Positions 37,988 through 46,194 are shown, counted from the first letter of the stretch. The stretch is DNA of 64,000 nt from Streptomyces asoensis (GCF_016860545.1 NZ_BNEB01000002.1:1488001-1552000), one strand, 5' to 3'. Notes: generated by a model not told the origin, from the letters alone. Numbers and translations: made by a program.

Positions 37988-38791
37988 TCAGCGCTGTCGG
38001 TGCGAGGTCACCGTGAACTGGGCTCCGTCCGGGTCGCGCAGCACCGCCTCGTGGGCGGTCTCGACCAGCACGCTGCCGCCGTGCTTCTCCGCCGCACGGG
38101 CGCAGGCCGTCACGTCCTCCACGGCGAAGTGGACCTGCCAGTGCGGCCGGATCGTGGGGTCGGGCGCCGCCTCCAGCGCGCCCGACTCGATCCGGGCGAC
38201 GACGTCCCCCCGGCTGCGCAGCACGACCTCGCCGCGCTCGTAGTGGACCTCCACGCTGCCCGGCCGGTCCGTCGCCCAGTCGAGGATCTCGCCGTAGAAG
38301 ATGGCGGAGTCGAAGGCGTCACGGGTGTGGAGCCTGATGAAGGCGGGCGCCGCCTGCCGCCACGCCTCCCAGTTGCCGATCAGCTCCCCCTCCCAGATCC
38401 CGAAGGTGGCGCCGTCGCGGTCGGCCAGCAGGGCCGCCCGGCCGGGCTGGAGCGAGATGGGGCCCACGGCGACGGTCCCCCCGCGCTCCCGTGCACGCGA
38501 GGCGGCCTCGTCCGCGCTCGGGACCGCGAAGTACGGCGTCCAGGCCACCGCCATCTGCCACATCGAGGCCACGGCGGCGATCCCGGCGACCGGGACACTG
38601 CCCACCAGGGCCGTGCGGAAGTGGTCGCCGAGCAGGCCCCGGCGCCACTCCCAGCCCAGCACGGCCCGGTAGAAGTCCTGTGTGGCGTCCAGGTCGCGGC
38701 TGGTCAGGCTCACCCAGCAGGGGGCGCCGAACACGGATTTCGTGGAGACGGATCCGCGGGTACCGGAGGCGGGGGTCGGGCGACGGTTCAT
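37988..38791 (-). CDS. VOC (glyoxalase-like) family protein
   Basis: A 267-aa protein with two tandem glyoxalase/dioxygenase-fold modules. The first is CWVSLTSRDLDATQDFYRAVLGW to FGIWEGELIG. The second is FIRLHTRDAFDSAIFYGEILDW to VLRDPDGAQFTV. The second module keeps more of the family pattern, with an acidic residue in HYERGEVV. Proteins of this type bind a divalent metal and small ligands; the substrate is unknown. ATG at 38791. It diverges from the ANTAR gene at 38896, 104 nt apart. Confidence 0.82.
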   Translation of the reverse strand: MNRRPTPASGTRGSVSTKSVFGAPCWVSLTSRDLDATQDFYRAVLGWEWRRGLLGDHFRTALVGSVPVAGIAAVASMWQMAVAWTPYFAVPSADEAASRARERGGTVAVGPISLQPGRAALLADRDGATFGIWEGELIGNWEAWRQAAPAFIRLHTRDAFDSAIFYGEILDWATDRPGSVEVHYERGEVVLRSRGDVVARIESGALEAAPDPTIRPHWQVHFAVEDVTACARAAEKHGGSVLVETAHEAVLRDPDGAQFTVTSHRQR

Positions 38792-38895
38792 GGCACTCGC
38801 GTTCCTGGTCTGTGGCCGGTGGGCGGGGCTGCCACCAGTGTCCGGCCGGAACCGTCCCGGGCGCCTGCCGAGTCACCCGGTGGCACGATGGAGCG

Positions 38896-39231
38896 GTGAC
38901 TCGAGTACCGCACGGAACCCGTGACGAAACGGCTCGGATCCGCGCCCTCCAGGAGGAGGTCGGCCAGCTCAGGGAGGCGGTCGCCTCCCACGCCGTGGTG
39001 GACCAGGCCATCGGTGTGGTGGTCGCCCTCGGACGGGTGACGCCCGACCGGGCCTGGCTGGTGTTGAAGGAGGTCTCGCAGCGCACCAACATCAAACTGC
39101 GCAACGTCGCGGAACTGATCCTGGTCTGGGGGCGCATGGGGGAGATGCCGGAGGAGATCCGCGTCCTCCTGGAGGACCTCCTCGACCGGCACGGCCCCGT
39201 CCAGGTTCCGGGCTCACCCCCGTTGGAGTGA
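38896..39231 (+). CDS. ANTAR domain protein
   Basis: A 111-aa protein with an N-terminal coiled coil (ARIRALQEEVGQLREAV) and an ANTAR-type RNA-binding helical domain: VVDQAIGVVVALGRVTPDRAWLVLKEVSQRTNIKLRNVAELI. There is no GAF or receiver domain. ANTAR proteins act as RNA-binding antiterminators. The GTG start at 38896 follows GATGGAGCG. It converges on the sigma factor at 39235 with a 3-nt gap. Its target is unknown. Confidence 0.8.
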   Translation: MTRVPHGTRDETARIRALQEEVGQLREAVASHAVVDQAIGVVVALGRVTPDRAWLVLKEVSQRTNIKLRNVAELILVWGRMGEMPEEIRVLLEDLLDRHGPVQVPGSPPLE

Positions 39232-39234
39232 GGG

Positions 39235-40026
39235 TCACTTCGCGTCGGCGGCGATCTCCTCGCGCAACCGGGCGAAGCAGGCGCTGAGCAGCCGTGAGAC
39301 GTGCATCTGAGAGATGCCCAGTTCCTCCGCTATCCGGCTCTGCGTCATCCCCGCGAAGAACCGCAGGTACAGGATCGTCCGTTCGCGTTCCGGCAGGGCC
39401 TTCAGACAGGGCGCCACGGCGACCCGGTCGACGACGGTGTCGTAACCCGGATCGGGGTCGCCGAGAGCGTCCTCGAGGGCGTAGCCGTCGGTGCCGGGCA
39501 GTTCCGCCTCCAGGGAGAGCGCCGAGAAGCACTCCAGCGCCTCCGCCCCGGTGCGCACCTCGTCCTCGGTCAGCTGCGCGTGCGCCGCGATCTCGGCGAT
39601 GGTGGGGGGCCGCCCCGGGGTCGTCTGCGCCAGTTCCTTCGTGGAGCTGCGCACCCGGTTGCGCAGGTCCTGGACCCGGCGCGGCACGTGCAGGGTCCAC
39701 ATGTGATCGCGGAAGTGCCGCTTGATCTCACCGGTGATCGTCGGGACCGCGTACGCCTCGAAGGCGCGGCCGCGCTCGGGGTCGTAGTGTTCGACGGCCT
39801 TGACGAGTCCCAGGGCGGCGACCTGGTAGAGGTCCTCCAGGTTCTCGCCGCGTCCGCGGAACCGGACGGCGATCCGCTCGGCCATGGGCAGCCACAGGCG
39901 GACCAGTTCGTCCTTGAGTGCCCGGCGCTGCGGGCCGTCGGGCAGAGCGGCGAGCCGTTCGAAGGACTCGGCCGTGTCGGGGGCGTCGTCATGGGGGTGC
40001 TGCTTGGTTCTGACGGTGCTGCGCAT
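39235..40026 (-). CDS. SigB/SigF-family RNA polymerase sigma factor
   Basis: A 263-aa stress-type sigma factor. Region 2 shows LEDLYQVAALGLVKAVEHYDPERG and PTITGEIKRHFRDHMW. Region 3 has VPRRVQDLRNRV, and region 4 ends in TQSRIAEELGISQMHVSRL. It closely matches the 877-1695 sigma factor and is more distant from the one at 23287. ATG at 40026 has GGAAGG 9 nt upstream. The gene is preceded by a good SigB-type promoter (40169-40194), so it is likely autoregulated or under a sister sigma factor. A GHKL-like gene lies about 1.5 kb away. Confidence 0.93.
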   Translation of the reverse strand: MRSTVRTKQHPHDDAPDTAESFERLAALPDGPQRRALKDELVRLWLPMAERIAVRFRGRGENLEDLYQVAALGLVKAVEHYDPERGRAFEAYAVPTITGEIKRHFRDHMWTLHVPRRVQDLRNRVRSSTKELAQTTPGRPPTIAEIAAHAQLTEDEVRTGAEALECFSALSLEAELPGTDGYALEDALGDPDPGYDTVVDRVAVAPCLKALPERERTILYLRFFAGMTQSRIAEELGISQMHVSRLLSACFARLREEIAADAK

Positions 40027-40168
40027 CGCGCGTGCCTTCCCCAGAAGGATGCCGGTGGGGGCTCGGACACCGTGGGACTCACGCGCTCGGCGGACGGGAG
40101 AAGCCACCCGGAACCGGCCGCTCGGCGGTTCCCACGGACGTGCCTCCTGTCCGAAGCACTCCTTCCGG

Positions 40169-40194
40169 ATTCCCGGGATGCCCGTGATTAAAAC
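40169..40194 (-). promoter_or_regulatory. Candidate SigB-type promoter, third sigma gene
   Basis: GTTT (40194-40191), 16 nt, GGGAAT (40174-40169) on the minus strand, within an unusually A+T-rich patch. The leader would be about 135 nt. The GTTT...GGGAAT form is a good SigB/SigF-type match. No other feature was found in 40027-40283. Confidence 0.5.
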
Positions 40195-40283
40195 GGTTTC
40201 TCCTATTTATTCGGATCGGCGATCCGTGCGGCTGCCCGTCCGGGCTTTCCGTCCGGCTCGACCGTGACCCTCCGTTGGGGTGA

Positions 40284-40517
40284 TTACCTCCCGGATACCT
40301 GCTCCGCGAGACCGACCCGGGCGACCGGCGCGCCGCCCGGCTGCTGCTCACCGAGGCGGCCGAGGCCCGGCTGCGGGCCTGGCAGGAACGGCGCGCCGCA
40401 CTGGTCGGCCGGCAGGTCGCCCGTCTCGACCCCGCCTGCCGGGAGGCCCTGCGCGCGGCACTCCCGGCCCTGCGCGTGCTCGCCGTCACCCTCCACGAGG
40501 AGGCCGAGGAACCATGA
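40284..40517 (+). pseudogene. 5'-truncated MarR regulator fragment
   Basis: The frame from 40284 to the TGA at 40515-40517 encodes the wing and C-terminal helices of a MarR protein: LRETDPGDRRAARLLLTEAAE and a helical tail ending EEAEEP. An in-frame TGA (40281-40283) lies immediately upstream, and there is no start codon, DNA-binding helix or N-terminal helix. The stop overlaps the ATG of the ABC ATPase remnant as ATGA. That layout is usual for a MarR-ABC exporter operon. I infer loss of the first two-thirds of the gene by deletion. Confidence 0.8.
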
Positions 40518-41215
40518 CGAACGACAGCGGCGGTACGCCGGACGCCCTCGCGTGCACCGGGCTGGCGTAGGCCTTCGGCGGCACCCGGGCGGTCGACGGG
40601 CTCGACCTGACCGTCCGGGAGGGCGAGGTCTTCGGCCTGCTCGGGCCCTACGGCGCGGGCAAGACCACCGCAATCCGCTGCGTCACGACCCTGCTGCCGG
40701 TCCCCCCGGGCATGGTCCGCGTCTTCGGCCACGACGCCGCCGGGGACCGGACGGCCGTACGGCGGCTGCTCGGATATGTCCCCCAGCAGCTGGCCGCCGA
40801 CTCGGGCCTCACCGGCCGCGAGAACGTCTCCCTGTTCGCCCGCGTCTTCGGCGTGTCCCGGCGCGAGCGGGCCGCACGGGGCGCCCAGACCCTGGGCGCC
40901 GTCGGCCTGACGGACGCCGCCGACCGGCTGGCCGGCACCTGCTCCGGGGGGCATGGTCCGGCGGCGCGAACTCGCCCAGGCGCTGGTCAGTGCCCCGCGG
41001 CTGCTGATCCTGGACGAGCCGACGATCGGACTCGACCCGATCGCCCGAACGGGTGTCCGGGACCACATCACCGCCGTGCGCGAGGCCACCGGCATGACCG
41101 TCCTGGTGACCACGCACTCCATGGACGAGGCCGACCGGTACTGAGACCGGGTCGCGCTGATGCACCGCGGCCGCGTCCGCGCCCTCGGCACCCCGCTCGA
41201 ACTCCGGCAGGGGTA
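40514..41215 (+). pseudogene. Decayed ABC transporter ATP-binding gene
   Basis: DrrA-like daunorubicin-type ATPase with several lesions. A TAG at 40568-40570 interrupts it after 18 codons, yet the frame continues with AVDGLDLTVREGEVFGLLG. Walker A reads GPYGAGKTT, with Tyr in place of Asn. Six Gs near 40943-40952, where five are expected, shift the frame inside the signature motif (CSGG then MVRRRELAQAL). Walker B (LLILDEPT) and the switch His (TTHSMDEAD) persist in the new frame. A TGA follows at EADRY; then the frame resumes DRVALMHRGRVRALGTPLE. It cannot make a normal protein. Confidence 0.9.
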
Positions 41216-41394
41216 TCCAGATCATCTGGGAGCGGGGCGCCGGTGTCCTCAACAGACTGCTGGTCACGCCCACTCCGCGGGCCGCGCTGATCATCGGCAA
41301 GGCGTTCGCGGCCGGGGTGAAGTCGGTCGTCCGGGCGGTCGTCGTGGTCGTCATCGCCGCGGCCTCCTCGCTGCTGGGCCGGCCGGCCCGCTGA
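41212..41394 (+). pseudogene. ABC-2 permease C-terminal or mid fragment
   Basis: The frame from 41212 to TGA 41392-41394 encodes IWERGAGVLNRLLVTPTPRA, then ALIIGKAFAAGVKSVVRA and a hydrophobic helix. This resembles the central part of DrrB-type ABC-2 permeases (WERDAGVLNKLMVTP pattern). It joins directly to the ATPase remnant, so both the end of the ATPase gene and the first part of the permease gene are deleted. The C-terminal membrane helices are missing too. Confidence 0.78.
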
Positions 41395-41497
41395 TCTTGC
41401 CGGCGGCGGCTGCCGGGGCGCGGCCGGGAACGTGATGTGCGGCACGCCGCCCGCGAGCCGTCGCGCGCTCCGTCGGGGGATTCTTCCTGCGCACGGC

Positions 41498-41512
41498 TTG
41501 ATCAGCGATCAA
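41498..41512. promoter_or_regulatory. Palindrome TTGATCAGCGATCAA
   Basis: A perfect 6-bp inverted repeat around AGC, 39 nt upstream of the promoter-like TTGACA at 41551. It could be an operator for the 41609 gene. Confidence 0.35.
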
Positions 41513-41550
41513 AGGGGATGAATTCCCTGGCCACAGCGCATTCTGCTCAT

Positions 41551-41580
41551 TTGACAGTGCGATCGGCGCACGGATAGGAA
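41551..41580 (+). promoter_or_regulatory. Candidate housekeeping promoter
   Basis: TTGACA (41551-41556), 18 nt, TAGGAA (41575-41580). It is a good HrdB-type match, 29 nt before the GTG of the 41609 gene. Confidence 0.5.
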
Positions 41581-41608
41581 GCAGCCGGTAGAAGTCGAGA
41601 GGTGGACT

Positions 41609-42130
41609 GTGTACGAGCCGAACGTGGTCGGGGACTGGCATGAGTACGACGCGTATGCCGGTCTGCGGGTCCGCGTCCACCGTCTGGAGCAGAGCGAGCC
41701 GCCCAGGGGACGCGACGACGCCGCCGAGGGGCTGACGTACTTCTGCCTGCGCGTGACCGTCGAGAACCGGGGCGCGAAGCACGCCACGATCCACCTCGAG
41801 GACGGCCAGATCGACGTGCGGCTGGGCCAGGAGGGCGAGAGCGCCTTCATCGACTGGCGCAACTCGCAGTTCATCGAGGGCTTCGACGTCTACCCGCTGC
41901 GCCGGGCCACCGCCGTGCTGTACGCGGCGGGACCGGAGTCGTCGCTGGGTCAGGTGGACGTCCAGATCCAGCTGCGGGTCGACGACGACTGGGCCGACCG
42001 CCGGCTGTGGACGGGCGGCGTAGGACTGGCCGAGACGCCCGGCGGCGCACCCGCGGGCGCCGCACGCGACAGCCTGGCCCGTCAGGTGAGCAACTTCCTG
42101 CGCGACCAGGCCGAAGAGGGCAGCGCCTGA
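41609..42130 (+). CDS. Hypothetical beta-rich protein
   Basis: A 173-aa soluble protein I do not recognise by name. The first 130 residues alternate strands (LRVRVHRLEQ, TYFCLRVTVENRGAKHATIHLED, GFDVYPLRRATAVLYAAG, VDVQIQLRV). This suggests an immunoglobulin-like or DUF4352-type beta sandwich. No signal peptide or membrane helix is present. The GTG start at 41609 has AGAGGTGG 6 nt upstream. It lies next to the decayed transporter cassette but has normal coding quality. Confidence 0.72.
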   Translation: MYEPNVVGDWHEYDAYAGLRVRVHRLEQSEPPRGRDDAAEGLTYFCLRVTVENRGAKHATIHLEDGQIDVRLGQEGESAFIDWRNSQFIEGFDVYPLRRATAVLYAAGPESSLGQVDVQIQLRVDDDWADRRLWTGGVGLAETPGGAPAGAARDSLARQVSNFLRDQAEEGSA

Positions 42131-42200
42131 CGGGTGCCGCGCCCTTCGGCGGTACGCCGCTCCCTTCGCCGGTACGGGGGCCGGCGGGCAGCGACGACGG

Positions 42201-43145
42201 TCAGTGCGGGATGCCGTCGATGAGTTCGCGCGCGCCCTGCCGCAGCAGCGCCACCGCCACCGAGGTGCCGAGCGTCGCCGGATCGAGCGGTCCGGCCCAC
42301 TCGTGGGCGTTCAGCCGGGTCTTGCCGTCCGCCGTGAACACACAGGCCCGCAGGGACAGTTCGCCGCTGCGGTCGACCCGGGCGAAGCCGGCGATCGGGC
42401 TGTTGCAGTGACCCTGGAGCACATGCAGGAACATGCGCTCCGCGGTGGCCTCCCGGTGGGTGGCCGGATCACCCAGACCGCTCACCGCGTCGATGACGTC
42501 GGCGTCGCCCTCGCGGCACTGGAGGGCGAGGATCCCCGCTCCGATCGGCGGCATCATCGTCTCCGGCGACAGCACCTCGCTGATGACGTCCCGCCGGTCG
42601 ATGCGCTCCAGACCGGACACCGCGAGCAGCAGTACGTCGGCCTCGCCCGCCGCGAGCTTCTCCAGCCGGCGGTTGGCGTTGCCGCGGAACGGCACGCACC
42701 GCAGCTGCGGATGGGTGGCGGCGAGCTGGGCGACCCGGCGCACCGAGGAGGTGCCGACACGCGTCCCGGCCGGCAGCTCGTCGAGGGTGCGGCCCCGCGG
42801 GTCCACGAGGGCGTCGCGGATGTCGTCCCGCTTCAGGAACGCCGCGAACACCGTGCCCGCGGGCAGCGGCCGGTCGGCCGGTACGTCCTTGACGCAGTGC
42901 ACCGCGAGATCGGCGGCGCCGGCCAGCAGCGCCGCGTCGACCTCCTTGGTGAAGGCGCCCTTCCCCTCCACCTGGGACAGGTCGCCCATCCACTTGTCAC
43001 CGGTCGTCTTCACGGGGACGACCTCGGTGCGCAGACCGGGATGCAGGGCGGTCAACTCCGAGCGGACGCGCTCTACTTGGGCCAGCGCCATGGGGGAGTC
43101 ACGGGAGACGATACGGATCAGTTCCGGAACGGACATGCGGGACAC
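42201..43145 (-). CDS. hemC: Hydroxymethylbilane synthase
   Basis: A 314-aa porphobilinogen deaminase, which joins four porphobilinogens into hydroxymethylbilane for tetrapyrrole synthesis. Motifs are [48 protein letters not shown] with the catalytic Asp, and [11 protein letters not shown]. The dipyrromethane cofactor Cys sits in [14 protein letters not shown] at 43145 was preferred, with GAGGG 6 nt upstream; ATG at 43136 is the alternative. No other hem genes are nearby, so this may be a second copy separate from the main heme cluster. Confidence 0.9.
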   Translation of the reverse strand: MSRMSVPELIRIVSRDSPMALAQVERVRSELTALHPGLRTEVVPVKTTGDKWMGDLSQVEGKGAFTKEVDAALLAGAADLAVHCVKDVPADRPLPAGTVFAAFLKRDDIRDALVDPRGRTLDELPAGTRVGTSSVRRVAQLAATHPQLRCVPFRGNANRRLEKLAAGEADVLLLAVSGLERIDRRDVISEVLSPETMMPPIGAGILALQCREGDADVIDAVSGLGDPATHREATAERMFLHVLQGHCNSPIAGFARVDRSGELSLRACVFTADGKTRLNAHEWAGPLDPATLGTSVAVALLRQGARELIDGIPH

Positions 43146-43230
43146 GATAGACCCTCGGGGGACGTGCGCCGTGCCGCTCGGTGGTTTCGGTCACGGGCGG
43201 CCGGACCGCGACGGTCCGGCACCGCCGGTG

Positions 43231-43698
43231 TCAGGGAGCCGCTCTGAGACCGAAGCGCCGCTTGTCGGTGCCCAGGGCGCCGAGCCGGGCGTAGAACCGG
43301 ATCGCGCCCTCGTTCCACGCGGGGGTCTGCCACTGCACCTCGGCCATGCCCAGGCTCCGGGCCTGCGCCGTCACGGCCTCCACCAGCTGGGCGCCCAGAC
43401 CCCGGCCGCGGTTGCCGGGAGCGAGGTACAGACAGTCCATCAGGAGGTACTCGCGGCACTCCCAGGTGGAGAGTTCGGGCGAGCAGGTCGCGTAGCCGAC
43501 GACCTCGCCGTCGGACACTTCGGCGACCAGGCAGTACAGCCGGGGCGCCGGGGTGTCGAAGAGGAGCACGGCCAGGCGTTCCGCCAGGTCGGGCACGGGC
43601 GGGGCGGCGCGCTCGTACTGCGCGTGCTGGGCGGCGAGTTCGGCGACGCGCGGCAGGTCGGAGCGCTCGGCGTGCCGGACCCGTGCGACGGCGCTCAC
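43231..43698 (-). CDS. GNAT family N-acetyltransferase
   Basis: A 155-aa GCN5-related acetyltransferase. Motif A is LYLAPGNRGRGLGAQLVEAV, matching the acetyl-CoA-binding R/Q-x-x-G-x-G/A pattern. Motif B follows as VQWQTPAWNEGAIRFYARLGA. The acceptor substrate is unknown. The GTG start at 43698 overlaps the stop of a short upstream frame (GTGA at 43695-43698). The N-terminus SAVARVRHAERSDLPRVAELAAQH is typical. Confidence 0.88.
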   Translation of the reverse strand: MSAVARVRHAERSDLPRVAELAAQHAQYERAAPPVPDLAERLAVLLFDTPAPRLYCLVAEVSDGEVVGYATCSPELSTWECREYLLMDCLYLAPGNRGRGLGAQLVEAVTAQARSLGMAEVQWQTPAWNEGAIRFYARLGALGTDKRRFGLRAAP

Positions 43699-43850
43699 CG
43701 GACGTCCCCCGCGGCCGGGGCCGCGCCCGGCGCACCCGGCGCACCCGGCGCCGTGCCCGACGGGTCGGCCCTGCGGGCGGGCCGGCGCTCGGTGAGGACG
43801 GGCGGCTTCTTCGCCGACACGGCCGGCGGCAGTTCGTCGAGAAGATCCAT
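43695..43850 (-). CDS. Possible small protein upstream of GNAT gene
   Basis: A 51-aa frame beginning MDLLDELPPAVSAKKPPVL, followed by an Ala/Pro/Gly-rich tail. Its stop overlaps the GNAT start as GTGA, which argues for a real coupled gene. The ribosome site is poor and the tail is low complexity. The frame can be extended to 43928. Confidence 0.35.
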   Translation of the reverse strand: MDLLDELPPAVSAKKPPVLTERRPARRADPSGTAPGAPGAPGAAPAAGDVR

Positions 43851-43928
43851 CCGGACATCATGGGGCGTCGGTGCGCCGCCGTCCACGGTCGGGGAGCGCT
43901 CACCCCGGTGGCGGACGGCGGCCGTCAC

Positions 43929-44705
43929 TCACGCGGCGGGATCGAAGGTGATCCCCGAGGGTTTCGCCGACGACAGGTGGTTGGTGAAGTTGGCGTCCTT
44001 CAGGCCGAAGTTGGCGCTGCCGAAGTCGTAGGCGCTCAACTTGTCGCGCAGGCCCGCCGGGTAGCCGTTCCAGCCGACCAGCGGCGGGTACTGCCAGGTG
44101 CCCTTGTGGTTCTCCGGCGGCTCGTCGTTGGTGTTCGCCAGTCGGAAGCAGTGGGTCCTGATGCCGTCCTTGTGGTAGACGATCTTCGCGTGGGTGCCGT
44201 CGAACCGGACGCCGGAGGCGGCGGTCACGGTGAACGACCCGTGGTTGGACGTCGAGACGTACCGGACCTGGCCGCTCTGCACCCAGATCACGACGTGCTC
44301 CCAGTCGTGCCGGTGCCCGCCGATGCTGCTGCCCGCCAGGGCCTGGTCCTTCTCGAAGTACAGGCCGTACATGTAGGCGCACCAGCCGTTGTTGCACTTG
44401 TAGCGCGAGTAGCTGTTGGTGTTGTCCAGGTCGGAGGCGTCCCGGCAGCTGCCGTTCAGGGCGCCGGTGGGGTTGAGGCCCCCGTTGATCGAGCCGTCCG
44501 GGCCGATGGCCGGGGTCGAGTAGCAGCCGTCCGTGTCGTAGTCGAACGCGGGCTGGAAGGTCAGCTCGGCGGCTTCGGCGTTGGACGGCAGGGCCGTCGG
44601 CGGGGCGGCGAAGGCCGCCGACGGAAAGGCGACGACGAGTGCGGCGGCACCGGCGAACCCGGTCAGCCACCTCCTGCGGTGTGCCTTGAACTTCGGTGAC
44701 GACAC
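43929..44705 (-). CDS. Secreted NPP1/NLP family protein
   Basis: A 258-aa protein with a Sec signal peptide: a basic start, then WLTGFAGAAALVVAFPSAAFA, with cleavage near AFA-AP. The mature part carries GHRHDWEHVVIWV, the hallmark heptapeptide of necrosis- and ethylene-inducing NPP1 proteins, plus Cys pairs (GSCRD, YKCNNGWC). In plant pathogens such proteins are cytolytic; many bacterial soil homologues have unknown roles. The GTG start at 44705 follows TAGGAGGACGCA. It is monocistronic, with the DNA ligase gene 154 nt upstream. Confidence 0.9.
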   Translation of the reverse strand: MSSPKFKAHRRRWLTGFAGAAALVVAFPSAAFAAPPTALPSNAEAAELTFQPAFDYDTDGCYSTPAIGPDGSINGGLNPTGALNGSCRDASDLDNTNSYSRYKCNNGWCAYMYGLYFEKDQALAGSSIGGHRHDWEHVVIWVQSGQVRYVSTSNHGSFTVTAASGVRFDGTHAKIVYHKDGIRTHCFRLANTNDEPPENHKGTWQYPPLVGWNGYPAGLRDKLSAYDFGSANFGLKDANFTNHLSSAKPSGITFDPAA

Positions 44706-44859
44706 TGCGTCCTCCTAGGAGTCCGGGCGCAGCCGAACGGCTGTGTGGGGAGAGGGAGTTGAAAAGCAGCTCAGCTTCCCCGGTTTTCCCTTCCGCGCCA
44801 AGAGGCCGCAGGCGTATCCGTGGTGAAGCACAGCCCAATCTTTGGCTGCGGGGGTGGGG

Positions 44860-45840
44860 TCAGGCGGAAATGTCCGGGAGGTCCGCCGCCGACTCCTCAG
44901 GCGTCAGGTCCGGGCGCAGCCGGAGCCAGGACGGCTGGCGCAGCAGCCCCGCCCGGGTCCGCGTGCTGTAGCGGACCTCGCCGACCAGACGGGGCACCAC
45001 CCAGCGCGCGCCCGGCACCCGCGGGACGGGGTCGAAGGGGCACGCGTCGGTCGTGGCGGCCCGCAGCAGGGCGGCGAGTTCGGTCCGCTCGGCCTCGCTC
45101 CAGCCGGTGCCCACGCCCCCGACGTAACGCAGGCCGGTCGTGGCCCGCTGCCCCACCAGGACGGCGCCGGGCAGCCCGGTCAGCCGCCCCTTGCCGGGCA
45201 GCCAGCCACCGACCAGGACGTCCGCGACCCGTATGTTCCGGATCTTGATCCAGGCGCGGGAGCGCACGCCCGGCTCGTAGACGGCGTCCAGGCGCTTGCA
45301 GACCAGGCCTTCCAGGCCGTGGGCGCGGGTCGCCTCCAGTGCCTCCTGCCCGTGTCCCACCAGGGCGCCGGGCGTGGACCAGGACGGGCCCTCCAGCTCC
45401 AGGGCCTCCAGCCGGGCCCTGCGCCGTGTGTAGGACAGGTCGAGGAGGGACCGCCCGCCGAGATGCATGACGTCGAACAGGACGAGGTGGACGGGGGCCG
45501 TGGCCGCCAGCCGTGCCGCCCTGGCCGGCGCACCGGCCAGACCCATCCGGGACTGGAGCAGCTGGAAGTCGGCCCGGCCCCGCGCGTCCAGGGCGAGGAT
45601 CTCGCCGTCCAGTACGGCCGGTGCGGTGCCCAGCGCGCCGCCCAGCGGCCGCAGCTCGGGGTAGGCGGCGGTGATGTCCTCCCCGGAGCGGGCGCGCAGG
45701 GTGATGCTCCCGTCCCCGGGGAGGTACACCACGGCCCGCTGTCCGTCCTGCTTGGTCTCGTAGGCCCAGCGCGCGTCCTGGGCGGCGGGCGGCAGCCGGC
45801 CCGCGGTGGCGAGCATGGGGGCGATGAGAGGGAGGGTCAC
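44860..45840 (-). CDS. ATP-dependent DNA ligase
   Basis: A 326-aa ligase of the LigC/LigD-ligase-domain type. Adenylation motif I is YETKQDGQRAVVYL, with the catalytic Lys. Further motifs are VLDGEILALD, LVLFDVMHLGG, LEGLVCKRLDAVYEPG and WIKIRN. A C-terminal OB-fold follows (VGGWLPGKGRLTGLPGAVLVG). It probably works in end joining or stress-linked repair; no Ku or polymerase gene is adjacent. The GTG start at 45840 lacks a clear ribosome site. A SigB-type promoter match lies at 45923-45948. Confidence 0.85.
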   Translation of the reverse strand: MTLPLIAPMLATAGRLPPAAQDARWAYETKQDGQRAVVYLPGDGSITLRARSGEDITAAYPELRPLGGALGTAPAVLDGEILALDARGRADFQLLQSRMGLAGAPARAARLAATAPVHLVLFDVMHLGGRSLLDLSYTRRRARLEALELEGPSWSTPGALVGHGQEALEATRAHGLEGLVCKRLDAVYEPGVRSRAWIKIRNIRVADVLVGGWLPGKGRLTGLPGAVLVGQRATTGLRYVGGVGTGWSEAERTELAALLRAATTDACPFDPVPRVPGARWVVPRLVGEVRYSTRTRAGLLRQPSWLRLRPDLTPEESAADLPDISA

Positions 45841-45922
45841 GGGTGAGTTGTGGACACGGCCGCAGCGGCGCACGCGGAACGGACCGCTGTTTCGCCTGAT
45901 CGGAGCTGCGCAAGCCCGACCG

Positions 45923-45948
45923 ATACCCGCCCGCCGGTGCCCCGACGC
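45923..45948 (-). promoter_or_regulatory. SigB-type promoter match upstream of ligase
   Basis: GCGT (45948-45945), 16 nt, GGGTAT (45928-45923) on the minus strand fits the consensus exactly. The -35 lies inside the perfect inverted repeat GGTGCCCC / GGGGCACC at 45936-45957, which could form a hairpin or bind a regulator. Confidence 0.45.
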
Positions 45949-46113
45949 CGGGGCACCTCGGGCCCACGGGCCACGACGACCGGCCCCGGGGCGCGGTGGG
46001 GCAGGGCGGGCGCGGCCCGCGAAGCGGCACCGTCGGCGGGCGGTGCTCGTCGCGGGTGCGGCACCTCCACCTCGATCACCGTCGGGCCGCTTGCCGCTTG
46101 TCGGTTCCGCTGG

Positions 46114-46194
46114 CCCCGGCAGTCCCGGCAGTCCCGGTAGCCCCGGCAGCCCCGGCAGTCCCGGTAGCCCCGGCAGCCCCGGCAGCCCCGGTCG
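46114..46194. repeat. 9-bp tandem repeat, nine units
   Basis: Nine consecutive 9-bp units of the forms CCCCGGCAG, TCCCGGCAG and TCCCGGTAG, then a degenerate tenth. All frames read through: one gives Gly-Ser-Pro repeats, another Leu-Pro-Gly repeats. It lies between the sensor kinase stop and the ligase promoter and is probably noncoding. The rest of 45841-46238 contains no gene. Confidence 0.85.

Noticed and set aside
40264..41007. 247-codon frame across the MarR and ABC remnants
   Set aside because: It is in a different frame from both recognisable remnants and has no motif.
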